Below, piece by piece: positions 46,601-64,000 of a DNA stretch of 64,000 nt (within the stretch, counting starts at the first letter, position 1; every line of letters starts with the position of its first letter). The translations under genes and the position numbers were made by a program. The notes beneath the pieces were generated by a model, which was given only the letters and a program-made list of their open reading frames with translations, was not told where the DNA came from and did not search any database. Source of the DNA: Galaxea fascicularis (Eukaryota; Cnidaria; Anthozoa; Scleractinia; Euphylliidae); the NCBI GenBank assembly GCA_948470475.1, contig OX419344.1, positions 19,804,225-19,868,224 of the forward strand, written 5' to 3'.

Positions 46601-49600
46601 AGGCCATCCCACTCGACGAAACACCTGTAGGGGCAATTCCGAGAAATTCTTGGTTGAAGACGAAACAATTGATAGTTCAAATGATATTAATTAACTGAAT
46701 GCAGTTATAATAATATGGTAAGTAACGGTTCTTCTAAATGACATCAGAAATAGAATTCAGCTAGGACGAAACTAAGAAGCTATTTGTAACAATAACGGTA
46801 ATGAACGTGCCACAAACAAAATGGCAGGTTTAACCAGCAAAAACAGTCGCTCTGTGTACAAGTTTTTTTGGATAGCGTGAGCTCATGAAGGTAACTTTTT
46901 CTGCCTAAGCAAATGGACAGTATGGACTTAAGGAATGCGTTTGATACAGTACGCAGCTCAAAGCCTCAATGACCACTTCATATTTCCTGGCCACCAAAAG
47001 AATTAGTTCCTACCATGGCATACAGTATTTTACCTGCAGCTGTCTGCATTTTGGAGTCCAACACAAGGATTCCTTTTAAAGAAGAAAATTCAATAAGTGA
47101 ATAGTATATAAATTATTTAATACTAATCAAAATGTCTACTTTAACTGGAAAAACAGAGCTCTCATACACAAAATGGATTGTCTCTCTGAGATCTGCGTCA
47201 TGTTATGAGCTAGTTAAATAACATAACCATTGTTGCCTTGATTTATCATTTGCTCTGCTGTTATTGATAAGTTGTTCAATAAAATGTAAAGGTAGAGGTT
47301 ATTGATAATGTAACATTTCTGTGTTGCTTTTTTCTGAGTCACTGCCAGTTGTTAGTGCTATTGGGAAGCTCTCACCTATTGTATCATGGCTGTCGAGTTC
47401 CTTGCCTGGCTTTTGGAGAAACTCCTACTACAAGAGGAAACAGTGCATGAGAATGGGGTGGGTACCATTCATGGGTCTTTTAAGTGTCTGATTTGCACCT
47501 TTCTCTTTTACACCTCTTGTTTAAAAAGTCAAAAGTGGTTTTGCATTATTTGAGTGTGGAAAATAATTCTTGTTTACTCTGGATTTCGCAGCATTACTTT
47601 GTAAAGAAAATGGTTTGCACTAATTAATTAAACCTCACACCATTTCTGAACAAATGGGACAAACCCACAGGTGGCCCAGAAGCAATAGTAGGTGCTTAGG
47701 CCACCTGTGAGAAACCTAAACCAATCAGGAATGCTTGCATGCACTTTCTAATTAGTTGACTGTTTCCACCTGCTGTTAGTAGCCAGTCATGAGAATGATA
47801 TTGCTTGGATTTGCATTTTAAGAAATTCTACTCAACTCAACTCCATGCATCATCATGAAGATACAATATTATTATGGCAAAACACTGATCATTATACCAC
47901 ATTTCTAACAAGATTTAAGACAGTCATATGGAATAAAATACATGTTCACAGTAATCACCTCAAATGCTTCTCTTGTCTTGTCAGTCTGCAGTGCTGAATT
48001 GGTTTCTACAGGGAACCCATTGTTCACAGCAAAATCCTGTGCACCTTGTCCAACTAGCATACTGTGGGGTGACTTCTCCATTACACATTTGGCAACTGAG
48101 AATGGCATCGCAACTCTGAAAAGAAAGTTAGTGCTATTCTTCATTATCCTATTGCAAGAAACTAAAATGAACTTGTCTGGCAAATTTTAGGTACAAGATC
48201 TTGCATTTTATTTTGACTCATTTTATCAAAACAACACCATTGTGGACTGTCTAAGACTAACGCTCATCTGAACTTGCCTATGAAAATGAAGAGTACACAC
48301 TACTGTAAATCAAAAGTAGCTCTATTGATTTCATCAACAAGAAAATGTGCTCACACTATCAAAAAGGGTTCAAGTCAAGGGTCTGACTAGGCAGTGCAGA
48401 TGGCACTAGAAAGGGGATGGGAAGAGGGGAAATAAAATTATTTGGTCCATCTCCCCCCCCCCCCTTCCTTGTGTAAGCTTTACATATTGAGTGCACTCCA
48501 CTCTCCTGTCCCTTCCCCTTGTGTGTGCCAGTCCCCTCACCCTTCCCTTGTGTGCTCTTATGTCCAGTCCCCCCTCCCTTTGTGTGCACTCTTGCCTCCT
48601 ACCCCTACCCTTTATGTACACTCACCCCTTCCCCTCCCCCCTTCCTATTGTCTACACTCTAGCCTCCTCCCCTTCCCCCTTCCTATTGTCTACAATCTAG
48701 CCTCCTCCTGTTTCCCTTCCTATTGTCTACACTCTAGCCTCCTCCCCTTCCCCCTTCCTATTGTCTACACTCTAGCCTCCTCCCCTTCCCCCTTCCTATT
48801 GTCTACACTCTAGCCTCCTCCCCTCCCCCCTTCCTATTGTCTACACTCTAGCCTCCTCCCCTTCCCCCTTCCTATTGTCTACAATCTAGCCTCCTCCTGT
48901 TTCCCTTCCTATTGTCTACACTCTAGCCTCCTCCCCTTCCCCCTTCCTATTGTAGTGAGATTATGGGACTGTGAGCATCACGTGACATGTGGAGGAGAGT
49001 TTCATGAGGATGGAGGAGTGATTGGGCTGTGACTCACGCGTAAGGTTCTAAGTCTTGAATACAAGGTTGTGTTGCATTTACTTCCTCTCTGTTTACTTGC
49101 CAATTCCCCCGTGAGCCCAATTACACTATTGTCCACACTCTAGCCTCCTACCCTTCCCCCTTCCTATTGTCCACACTCTAGCCTCCTCCCCTTCCTCGTT
49201 CCTATTGTCTACACTCTAGCCTCCTCCCCTTCCCCCTTCCCCTTGTGTGTGCTCTTACTGTACCTCCTCCCATCACCCCTTTCAATTGTGAGGGCTCTTG
49301 CCATTCCCTCCCTTTCCCCTGAGCCTCTTCCTGTTCCCTAGAGTTTGCCATATATTAACTACTCTTGAAAAATCTGTCTTTCTTGAGTCACCAGTAGCCT
49401 GCCTCTGAGAGGTCTCATTTTCATTCAAGCCTTTTTCACAATATAAATCCTTACTATACCCCTGCAAGGCAGCCACTGCACCAAAAGAGCAGTTTTTTCC
49501 CACCATGACAGCAGCATCACATTCGAGTACTCCATTACAGTTCGGGAATCCTCCTCTACCGACAAAGTAACGACCCGTATCAGGGTTGTTTTCGATAACT

Positions 49601-50318
49601 AAAAAGGAACCAAAATGAAAAGGTTTCACGTCACAACATGCATAATACTGTACATTCTTCACCACAAAGCTCTGTATTTAAATCTAGGGCAGACTGTTTG
49701 TTTATATCAACTTAGTGCGTGGCCCGTGACAGTGGCTTTGATTATTTCCCGGCATGATCGATCAATGAAATCGATACATACATACATACTTTATTTATTC
49801 CAGAAGCATGCTATATGTACAAATAAAAACTAAGAAGAAAAGTACCTCTGAAAAAGGAAGTTAAGAGGTTAGCCCTATGCAAAAACTCCCTTAATCGATA
49901 ATAATCGATGGCGATCGACGACAATCATAACAAATGATCGATTGCTATTGGAAATCGAGGATCGATCGATGGCCAAAAGACTGATAGTCATCGATCGCTA
50001 TCGATCAGCTCGAAAGCAACCGACAGTTAGTAATAATTGATAGTGATCAATGGCGATTGATGGCAATCGATAGCATATAAACAGGTCATCAACGTACTGA
50101 TCGAGGACTGTACACAATGCAACCTATTTTTATAGCACTGATGAGGATTTACAAACTCTGCAAACTGAGCAAAATGCAACAAGACCAAAGATACGCCTAA
50201 TGTTACCATTGATCCCACTTTCAAGAGCATCAACACACCCGCTGCCTGCGCGTATTCTGTCAGAGATCAACTTCACTGCTTCGAAACTAAACGACCAAGT
50301 TCCCACAACGACCGCCAT
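43658..50318 (-). CDS. Glycosylasparaginase-family Ntn hydrolase (10 exons, 306 aa)
   Basis: Minus-strand exons are 50318-50207, 49598-49460, 48115-47959, 47424-47376, 47072-47034, 46624-46536, 45779-45764, 45335-45268, 44636-44529 and 43801-43658 (921 nt). The family comprises N4-(beta-N-acetylglucosaminyl)-L-asparaginases, which cut the GlcNAc-Asn bond during glycoprotein breakdown and mature by self-cleavage before a Thr. Seen here: [12 protein letters not shown] at the start, [21 protein letters not shown], the self-cleavage/catalytic site SHDTIG (nucleophile Thr after Asp), [44 protein letters not shown]. Human AGA has a signal peptide ahead of its conserved start; this frame begins right at the conserved domain, so it either lacks one or has an unseen upstream exon. 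Exon 7 is only 16 bp. The donor of exon 2 was chosen (GG/gtatag) because it restores family spacing. Confidence 0.88.
43925..44205. repeat. Probable DNA-element remnant in the asparaginase last intron
   Basis: Opposed G-rich ends 'gggacgtagccaggatatct' and 'ctagaaccctcccctgggat' bracket a non-coding interior. The inverted match is loose, so the call is weak. Confidence 0.3.
46058..46211. repeat. Foldback MITE in asparaginase intron 6
   Basis: The left arm ggggcaggttcgtgaagccc, then aagatgtatcctaagta and acaatag, is mirrored by ctattgt, tacttaggagacatctt, aggagagtttcgtgaatgtg and cccc. The centre is near 46135. Confidence 0.75.
48583..49245. repeat. 37-bp C/T-rich minisatellite, interrupted
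   Basis: The unit is ttcctattgtctacactcta gcctcctccccttcccc, repeated about ten times at 48640-48953 and about three more times at 49126-49245, with related shorter units from 48430. It lies in asparaginase intron 2. The long Pro/Ser-rich frames it produces are not genes. A 172-bp unrelated insert interrupts the array. Confidence 0.85.
48954..49125. mobile_element. 172-bp insert within the minisatellite
   Basis: Unique sequence breaks the array exactly between two copies of ctattgt (48947-48953 and 49126-49132). Its ends are weakly inverted: tgagattatggga and cccgtgagcccaatta. Because ctattgt is part of the repeat unit, the duplication could be a real TSD or just neighbouring units. Confidence 0.5.
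49883..50070. repeat. ATCGAT-rich degenerate repeat
   Basis: Around 20 occurrences of atcgat, gatcgat, tcgatcg or a near variant fall in 190 bp of asparaginase intron 1. It is partly palindromic throughout. Confidence 0.65.
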
Positions 50319-51384
50319 ATTGGATGTTTGACGCGGATGGACTGGGAAGATAATTTCCAGTTCCGTTTTTAGGGAGGGGATATTGGGAGCATTGGGAGTA
50401 AGGGTTGTCAGGCTAGGGAGGGGGCTGGGGCTTAGTTGAAGGCCCGTTTGTTTCTAGCGTATTGTCAAGATTTTGTTTCAAGTGTTTCGACAGTTTGGCT
50501 CGCAGTTTGGCTTCTTCTTCGGTTGATAGATCGCTCTGATAAACACTTATGCGGTAACCTGTCTACCACTGAATCTAACTTTAGCAGTATGAGAAACTCA
50601 GAAAGCCTTGACTGCATGTGTGAGAGACGTTCTGTAAGGTTAGTAGTATCCTGTAAGTTTAAATTTAAAAAAAAGGGAGGGGGGGGGGGAAAGTTGAGAA
50701 ACTGAAAAATTTTATTTTAAGTACCACGAGTGATGAGAGACTGAGGCACGCTGCCTTGCATAACCCAGGCCCGTAGCAGGAGCTCAAGCTTCCCACCCCC
50801 CACAGAATTTTTGGAGTCAAAATTTTACCAAAAATATAGCAAAACATACCACGACATTGACAGTATCGAAAAATTATTTGTAAAGTTAATTCGCGTTCTT
50901 TCAAACTTCACCGCGTTTCTTCCAACGCACTAAATTGTAGGCGAATTTTCCTGCAGCAAGAGAGGATAAAGGACCTTTGTCCTGTCTTGCCTGCAGTCAA
51001 TTTCAAGGAACGGTTCCAAGTTTCAAAATATTGTCCACAGTTTTGTTTTTTTCATTATGCTCTCAGCCGATGCCGAAACCTCGAGATCCAGTTGGATCAG
51101 GGGTAAATTAAACCACCTACCTCTGCATTTTACGACGCATTAAATTCTTAGCTTTAAATCTAATCCTGCTGAAAATGCAGAAATGGTGATACTGGAAAGA
51201 ATCAAACACACTTTGTTTTTTTTTTTTTTTACTTCATTAGGAAAAAAGAATGAAGGTTAATTCGGTGTTTCTCTGATCTAGCCATGTTTACCTCGTGGTT
51301 AACAGCATCTTACGGGAGAAACGATTGCATTTTTGCTTAGTTTCCTGGCACAAACTCCCGCTTTCTGAAAGGTAATGTTTGTTA

Positions 51385-51395
51385 TCATCACCACC

Positions 51396-51428
<33 letters not shown>

Positions 51429-51650
51429 GTCGTCATCGTCACCATCATCATTATCATCATCATCACCATTATCACCATCACCATCATCATCATCATCATC
51501 GTCGTCGTCGTCATTGTCATCGTCACCATCATCATCATTATCATTATCATTATCATCACCACCATCATCATCATCATCATCGTCATCATCATCATTATTA
51601 TCATCATCAGCTGTGGTCGTCATCGTCGTCGTCGTTCTCATTAACATCAC
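51385..51650. repeat. (CAT/CAC/CGT)n trinucleotide repeat
   Basis: Long runs of cat, cac and cgt triplets. Open frames exist in several phases (poly-Asp on the minus strand, poly-Ile or poly-Ser on the plus strand), as expected of a stop-free triplet repeat. Confidence 0.9.
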
Positions 51651-52164
51651 AACATCTTTGCTATTTGTTCCACTGTTAACACAGGGCGAGGGCGATACAT
51701 AATCTTTGGCAAGTTTAGTAACATAACCTGACCCTTTGAAGCCCAAGTGTCAACATGCATATTCTGATCAATATTTGCAATCTGATGGTAATATTAATAG
51801 GTGAGAGAATTCGTCTCAACAATGGCGTATTTTATCTGTGAGTGATGTATATGAAAGTGAAGTATTTTATTATTGGTTAAGATTCCCTACAGTCAAGAGC
51901 CATCGCTCTCGCTACCGCCTAAGCAGGGGCATAAAAAAGGAAAAAAAATTGATTTTGCTCGACGCTATACTAGAGTACACTTTGGACGGATTGAGATAGT
52001 AAACAAGCAGAGCGGTTATGGGCCGGATTGTTTGGAGTGACGCGAGCCGCTTAAATGCCGAAACATCGTAGACTGGCGTGTGCCCAAGACCTTCACAAAG
52101 AATTTCAGAAACTCTTCGGTATCTCCCTAAATATAGAACTTTGTAAGTGTCATTCGAGTCGTAA

Positions 52165-52315
52165 GTAAAAATCGTCCGACATCACAGTTGTGAAAATCCG
52201 ACATCCGAGTTGTGAAAATCCGACATCCGAGATAATTATGAAGATCCGTCATCCGAGTTGTGAAAATCCGACATCCGAGATAATTATGAAAATCTGTCAT
52301 CCGAGTAGTCTGACA
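52165..52315. repeat. 22-bp minisatellite (aaaatccgacatccgagttg)
   Basis: Six or so units alternate 'gaaaatccgacatccgagtt' and 'gagataattatgaaaatctg'. An inverted echo (acaactccggatgtcggatt) occurs at 53364-53385 and again near 53400-53425, suggesting that both flank one element of about 1.2 kb. Confidence 0.75.
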
Positions 52316-53447
52316 TCCCGAGTTCCGCGGTGTTTATCACCGTTTTGTTTGTGTACGCGTGACCACAACTTCGAAACAGGGAACATGACACGCTGACAGG
52401 CTTGCACGTACTTTTGCGGTCACCTTGCATCAGAAAAGTTACAGGAACCTTGAAATTATATTACAACGGTGAACACCGTGATTTAAGAGTTACCTTTGCA
52501 TGTATGATGTTATTCTGCTGACTCTGAGGTTTTGATTAATTAGATCGCTAGTTTTCAGCAATGAGTGATTTTGAAGAAGACTCCAGTGTTTGATCAGTAT
52601 CTGTTTAAGATTTTTAACTGCTAGGTGGTACGTAGAAACACAAAAGGCCAAATCCTCTCGTAAACATTTTTCTTTTGTCCGATGGTCTGGAGAAAAATTT
52701 AAAATTGACCCCTGACCTTTCTGGGTATTCAGTGTTTTTGAATGGCCACACGTGCTCTGAGGCGTTGTATGAATTTGACGAGGCTCTCTTCAAACAAATC
52801 GTGTTTTTTTCGAAGTGTTTGTCCTAAGCAAGCTTATTTCTTCGCCTTTAACTAATGTAAACAGTTCTTACGCCCGAGGGGGTTTCAGTCGGCTTGTCAG
52901 AGTAAGTTTTATAACTTATAATAATTATAATGGCCAGGGGTCCGTTTCTCGAAGCTACCGAAAACCATTAATGATTCTAAAACTGCGATTCGCTCATTCT
53001 AAACCTGGTCATTTACTATCATTTCAAGATAGTAAAGGGCAACTTTGTTACAAAAATGAATGCATGGAGACGTCTTCGCTTTTCAGATACGTAGAAAATT
53101 ATGAAATAGGCCTATCCCGAAAGTTTCGGGTGTTTAGAGAAACGCACGGCAGGATAGATTCGTTTTGGAATCTCTCGAGGAAAGTAACCTTGTTCTCTTA
53201 ACGATATTTCGACCGTGAATTGGATGGTAGGGTGGAATCGCTGTCCAAATGGAGAGAACATTATCGTCCCCATTCTTCCGGTATCCGGTATCCAGCTTAG
53301 TTGAAATACTCGATACGTCCGCCACTATTTTTCGTACTTTCAACAACTTGGACGGCGGACTTTAACAACTCCGGATGTCGGATTTCCACGAGTCGGACCC
53401 TGATGTCGGATTTTTAACAACTCAAATGGCACTTAATCTTCCTTATT

Positions 53448-53740
53448 ATATCTCTCAGTTAGTACGCGCGCTGTGATTGGTCAATTTAGCGGGCAAAACT
53501 AAATTTGAAAGCTAAAGTTGAAAGCTTCCTTTCACGCGTGCCCGATTAACCTCAGAGATATAATAAACATCTTACTAACCTCGTTTTCTCGGTCCATACT
53601 GTAAGTTACAGATCCTTGTTTTTTTTCCCGTTGATTAATAACCCGTGCGCTTCGCGCTTCGTCCATAAATGAACGGGAAAAAACTCGGTCCGTAACTTAC
53701 AGTACGGACCTCGAACTCGGTTAGTGAGAGATATGTACTA
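53448..53740. repeat. Foldback MITE, family copy 2
   Basis: It is collinear with the copy at 34900-35195: ctgtgattggtcaattt, attaacctcagagatataat, taacctcgttttctcggtcc, then the inverted ggacctcgaactcggttagt. Inner arms 'ggtccatactgtaagttaca' and 'cgtaacttacagtacggacc' also pair. Confidence 0.8.
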
Positions 53741-55153
53741 AAAGAGAAAAAAAATCCTCAAATAGAATGTTAGTCAGCAAGCAACCGTGGATGATTATCC
53801 AGCTGGTATGCGTTGGCTGATCAAACTTGTGATCTTATCAAATAATTAAGATAAAGACCGCCATACAACGTAGGATGGTTTAAATTGAGTGCCGATCATC
53901 CTCCTCAAACAGGGTTAAAACCGCCTACCCTCCCCCGCAGACCGACTTACACTTAACTAACAAAAACCCGGTCAAACGCATATCTTTTCAGTATATACAA
54001 ATATCGCGACTTTCAATCCATCGGCCAGTCGGCGTCCTCGCATCTTTACCATATAACCGTAAAACATCACAATCTACTCGGTGTTTTCACATTTCTCTCT
54101 TCTCAAAATGTTCCTCTGTACCACAGTATATCCTTTATTTTAAGAAGGTTTTCCTGGGGGGAGGGGGGTTGCGGGGGAGTGGAGGTTTTAGTAGAGAGAG
54201 TGCTTAGAAGAGGAGTGGAGCGGGGAGCTTATAGTTATTGAATTTTGATAGAAGGCAGTTCAAGGAACTAGAAGGTAAAGTGAAAACGTCGAATTACTAT
54301 GCATGAAGTTGTAGGTCACGCAACCGAGCGTTGATGTGTTCTAGCCTCCCAAAAGGTCGGCAGTGCTCTGATCGGTACAATTAAATGACTTGCTGCATTA
54401 CAGGTTACTAAACATCTGTCGCTTATTGAAATATGTTTGTGGGGGAAAAGATGGAAGGGTTGAGGGGGAGGGGGGGGAGGGTAATTAGATAGGGCACCTT
54501 AATACAATAACTCTCTCATTCAAGTAAAAAGGGAGTTTGTTAGCCACTTGCTAGAATTTGGTTGTAAATGGTAGGGGAACGGGCAAAAAAGAGAGGGGGA
54601 TGTAACAACTTTGTCACTCTAAAAACTGAGGGCAGCTTGTTAAGGAGGAGGCTTATCGCTTATTGGGATTTAGCTGTACGGGTGTCATATGTGAGAGGGG
54701 AAGAAAGAGCGAGCTTAAAAGAAATAGGGTTGTGAGAAATAAGTTCTCACTCGCTAAATGATGGAAGGTACATTGTACAGGAATGAGTGAAAGAAGTAAA
54801 GGGGTGGAAAGAGAGGTCGGTGCATGCGCATGAAATTATTTACTCACTCTAAAAAGAGGAGCTTGTTAAAGAGGGGGATTATCTTCTAGTACTGGAATTT
54901 GGTTGTGCAAAAAGAGAAGGATTAGGGAGGGCAAAAAGGGCGGGTTAACCATCTGTATCGCAATAGTGACCATCATCTAACTCAGCTCCTTAACATATCA
55001 ATAGTTCGTCAAGCACACAGGGTATGAGAATACAGTACTTGATCACCAGGGATCAGTTGAGGTAACAACTATGGAAATTCTCTCTATATATAACATACGA
55101 AATAAGTACGAACTGTACGGAGTTAAAGGCTTAACAACGTTCCCCTCAAAATT

Positions 55154-55330
55154 TGTTTTTATCAACGGAGTTGATAATGTAAGTTGACCACCGTACACGT
55201 TGACTTGACTTTTCGAGTGTAAGCCCTTCGTCGGATGCGAATCGCTCTGAGAGAGAGCTAACGTTCGAGTGTCAGCATTTAGAACCCCTCCACCGTGGTC
55301 AACTTATATCAACTCTGTTGATAAAACTAC
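55154..55330. repeat. Foldback element
   Basis: The left arm ttatcaacggagttgataat, then gtaagttgaccacc, pairs with the right arm ggtggtcaacttata followed by tcaactctgttgataa-type sequence. The loop is about 95 bp. Confidence 0.75.
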
Positions 55331-55341
55331 ATTCTTGTGTA

Positions 55342-55372
<31 letters not shown>

Positions 55373-55850
55373 CAAAAACTCCTCCCTTTTTCCCTCAAAA
55401 AGGCGAGAAACGTATTTATTGGCTGTGAGAGAATGGGTGGAAGGGATAAAGAGGACTTAACACCCTCCTTCCTCTCAAAAGGGGAGGAGGGGGTTGTTTG
55501 AGAGATGGGGTGGGGGGGGGGGGCGTTAAAATAGGATTTACGGTATCTGTGAATAGACTGGGTGTGGTGTTCTTTAAATTAGAGGAAAGACACAAGATGC
55601 TTGCTCATGTTTTCATAAAAATGTACTGTATTTATAGTCTGTATCGGCCGTTAAACGAACCCAAAGCCGGAAGGCGCGGCTAACAGATTATTCACATATT
55701 TTTTTCCACTTTCAAGTTATTCACAGGAATGCGTCGTGTTATTATAAATCTACTTTCTCTTCCAAAAACGCCATTAAAAAAACCTACGTTCTCTCCATCT
55801 TTAGAAATATATTTCAGCGCGATATATAAATTTGCCACTAGCTTACCAGG

Positions 55851-56170
55851 ACCCGGTTGTTCAAAGCAGGATTAAGATTGACTTCGGCAAGTGCAATTGT
55901 TTCCGAAGGCTTAAGTTTTGTGAATAATTTTCATAATTCGTTGAAAATATCTTATAACAAATCAGTGATTCAAGACATCAACTTTTTTCTGAGGACGGTT
56001 TCTTAAAGTCGACTCATGTTTAATCAGGGGTAAAACGAGCTACAGGGATTAATTGCCCCTTTCGCTAAGCAAGAGATGACCCATTCTTACTTTGATGACA
56101 ACGTAAAAGCAAGTAAAATCAAAGTGTGCAAGCTAATTGAACTTCGTAATCTTGCTTTGAACAACGGGAC
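55851..56170. repeat. Inverted-repeat element downstream of SIK
   Basis: The ends 'acccggttgttcaaagcagg' (attaag) and '(gtaat)cttgctttgaacaacgggac' are inverted copies about 320 bp apart. It is non-coding. Confidence 0.7.
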
Positions 56171-56225
56171 TTGCAGTTAAGACTTAGCGTTGTACTCTAC
56201 ACTCTAAAAGAAGACAATCTTCATC

Positions 56226-64000
<7,775 letters not shown>

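Larger units (their letters stand above)
50319..56225. other. 5.9-kb region without a recognised gene
   Basis: It lies between the 5' end of the asparaginase gene and the 3' end of the SIK gene. It holds a (CAT)n tract, a 22-bp minisatellite, a copy of the foldback MITE also present in ZPR1, and two further foldbacks. G-rich stretches occur at about 54150-54180, 54455-54480 and 55490-55525. I saw no exon with recognisable protein homology. Confidence 0.55.

Noticed and set aside
48359..48813. Pro/Ser-rich or Gly/Lys-rich proteins
   Set aside because: They are products of the 37-bp minisatellite in an intron of the asparaginase gene.
51288..51746. Poly-Asp protein on the minus strand
   Set aside because: It is a trinucleotide (CAT)n repeat, open in several frames on both strands, with no conserved flanks.

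Overview
The window is animal nuclear DNA, most likely from a cnidarian and probably a stony coral. The reasons are short GT-AG exons in long AT-rich introns, no operons, tRNA-derived SINEs, many foldback (MITE-like) elements, TTAGGG-like repeats, and proteins that read as animal orthologues with moderate divergence. The species cannot be named from sequence alone.

Six spliced host genes can be reconstructed, each with exon phases that join without a break. (1) A small secreted pentraxin lies on the minus strand at 2760-4522 (3 exons, 231 aa). (2) TOMM40, the mitochondrial import channel, is on the minus strand at 9053-13855 (4 exons, 329 aa). (3) ZPR1 is on the plus strand at 26664-37484 (13 coding exons, 441 aa). 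(4) A JHY-like cilium-associated gene is on the plus strand at 38777-42019 (3 exons, 554 aa). (5) A glycosylasparaginase-family gene is on the minus strand at 43658-50318 (10 exons, 306 aa, including a 16-bp micro-exon). (6) A salt-inducible kinase (SIK) is on the minus strand at 56226-63813 (9 exons, 753 aa).

The main discovery is an apparently complete 11,439-bp Mutator-like (MULE) DNA transposon at 14174-25612, sitting between the divergently transcribed TOMM40 and ZPR1. Perfect 9-bp target-site duplications (AAAATAGAT) flank it. Its long terminal inverted repeats each contain 14 copies of a GTACTTTGCGAAA unit arranged as 21/22-bp satellites. It carries one six-exon gene predicted to encode 1,640 aa: a protein kinase domain, a Cys/His domain that resembles a papain-fold protease, an acidic Ser-rich linker built from three 31-codon exons, and a MULE DDE transposase with a SWIM zinc finger. 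Kinase and transposase catalytic residues all look intact. A kinase-protease-transposase fusion in an intact transposon is the candidate undescribed system here.

The rest is repeat-rich: a 5'-truncated non-LTR retrotransposon and a 398-bp MITE in ZPR1 intron 2, a partial duplicate of a ZPR1 exon, two copies of one SINE family and one of another, several foldback elements, and many micro- and minisatellites. The large stretches at 4523-9052 and 50319-56225 hold no recognisable gene.
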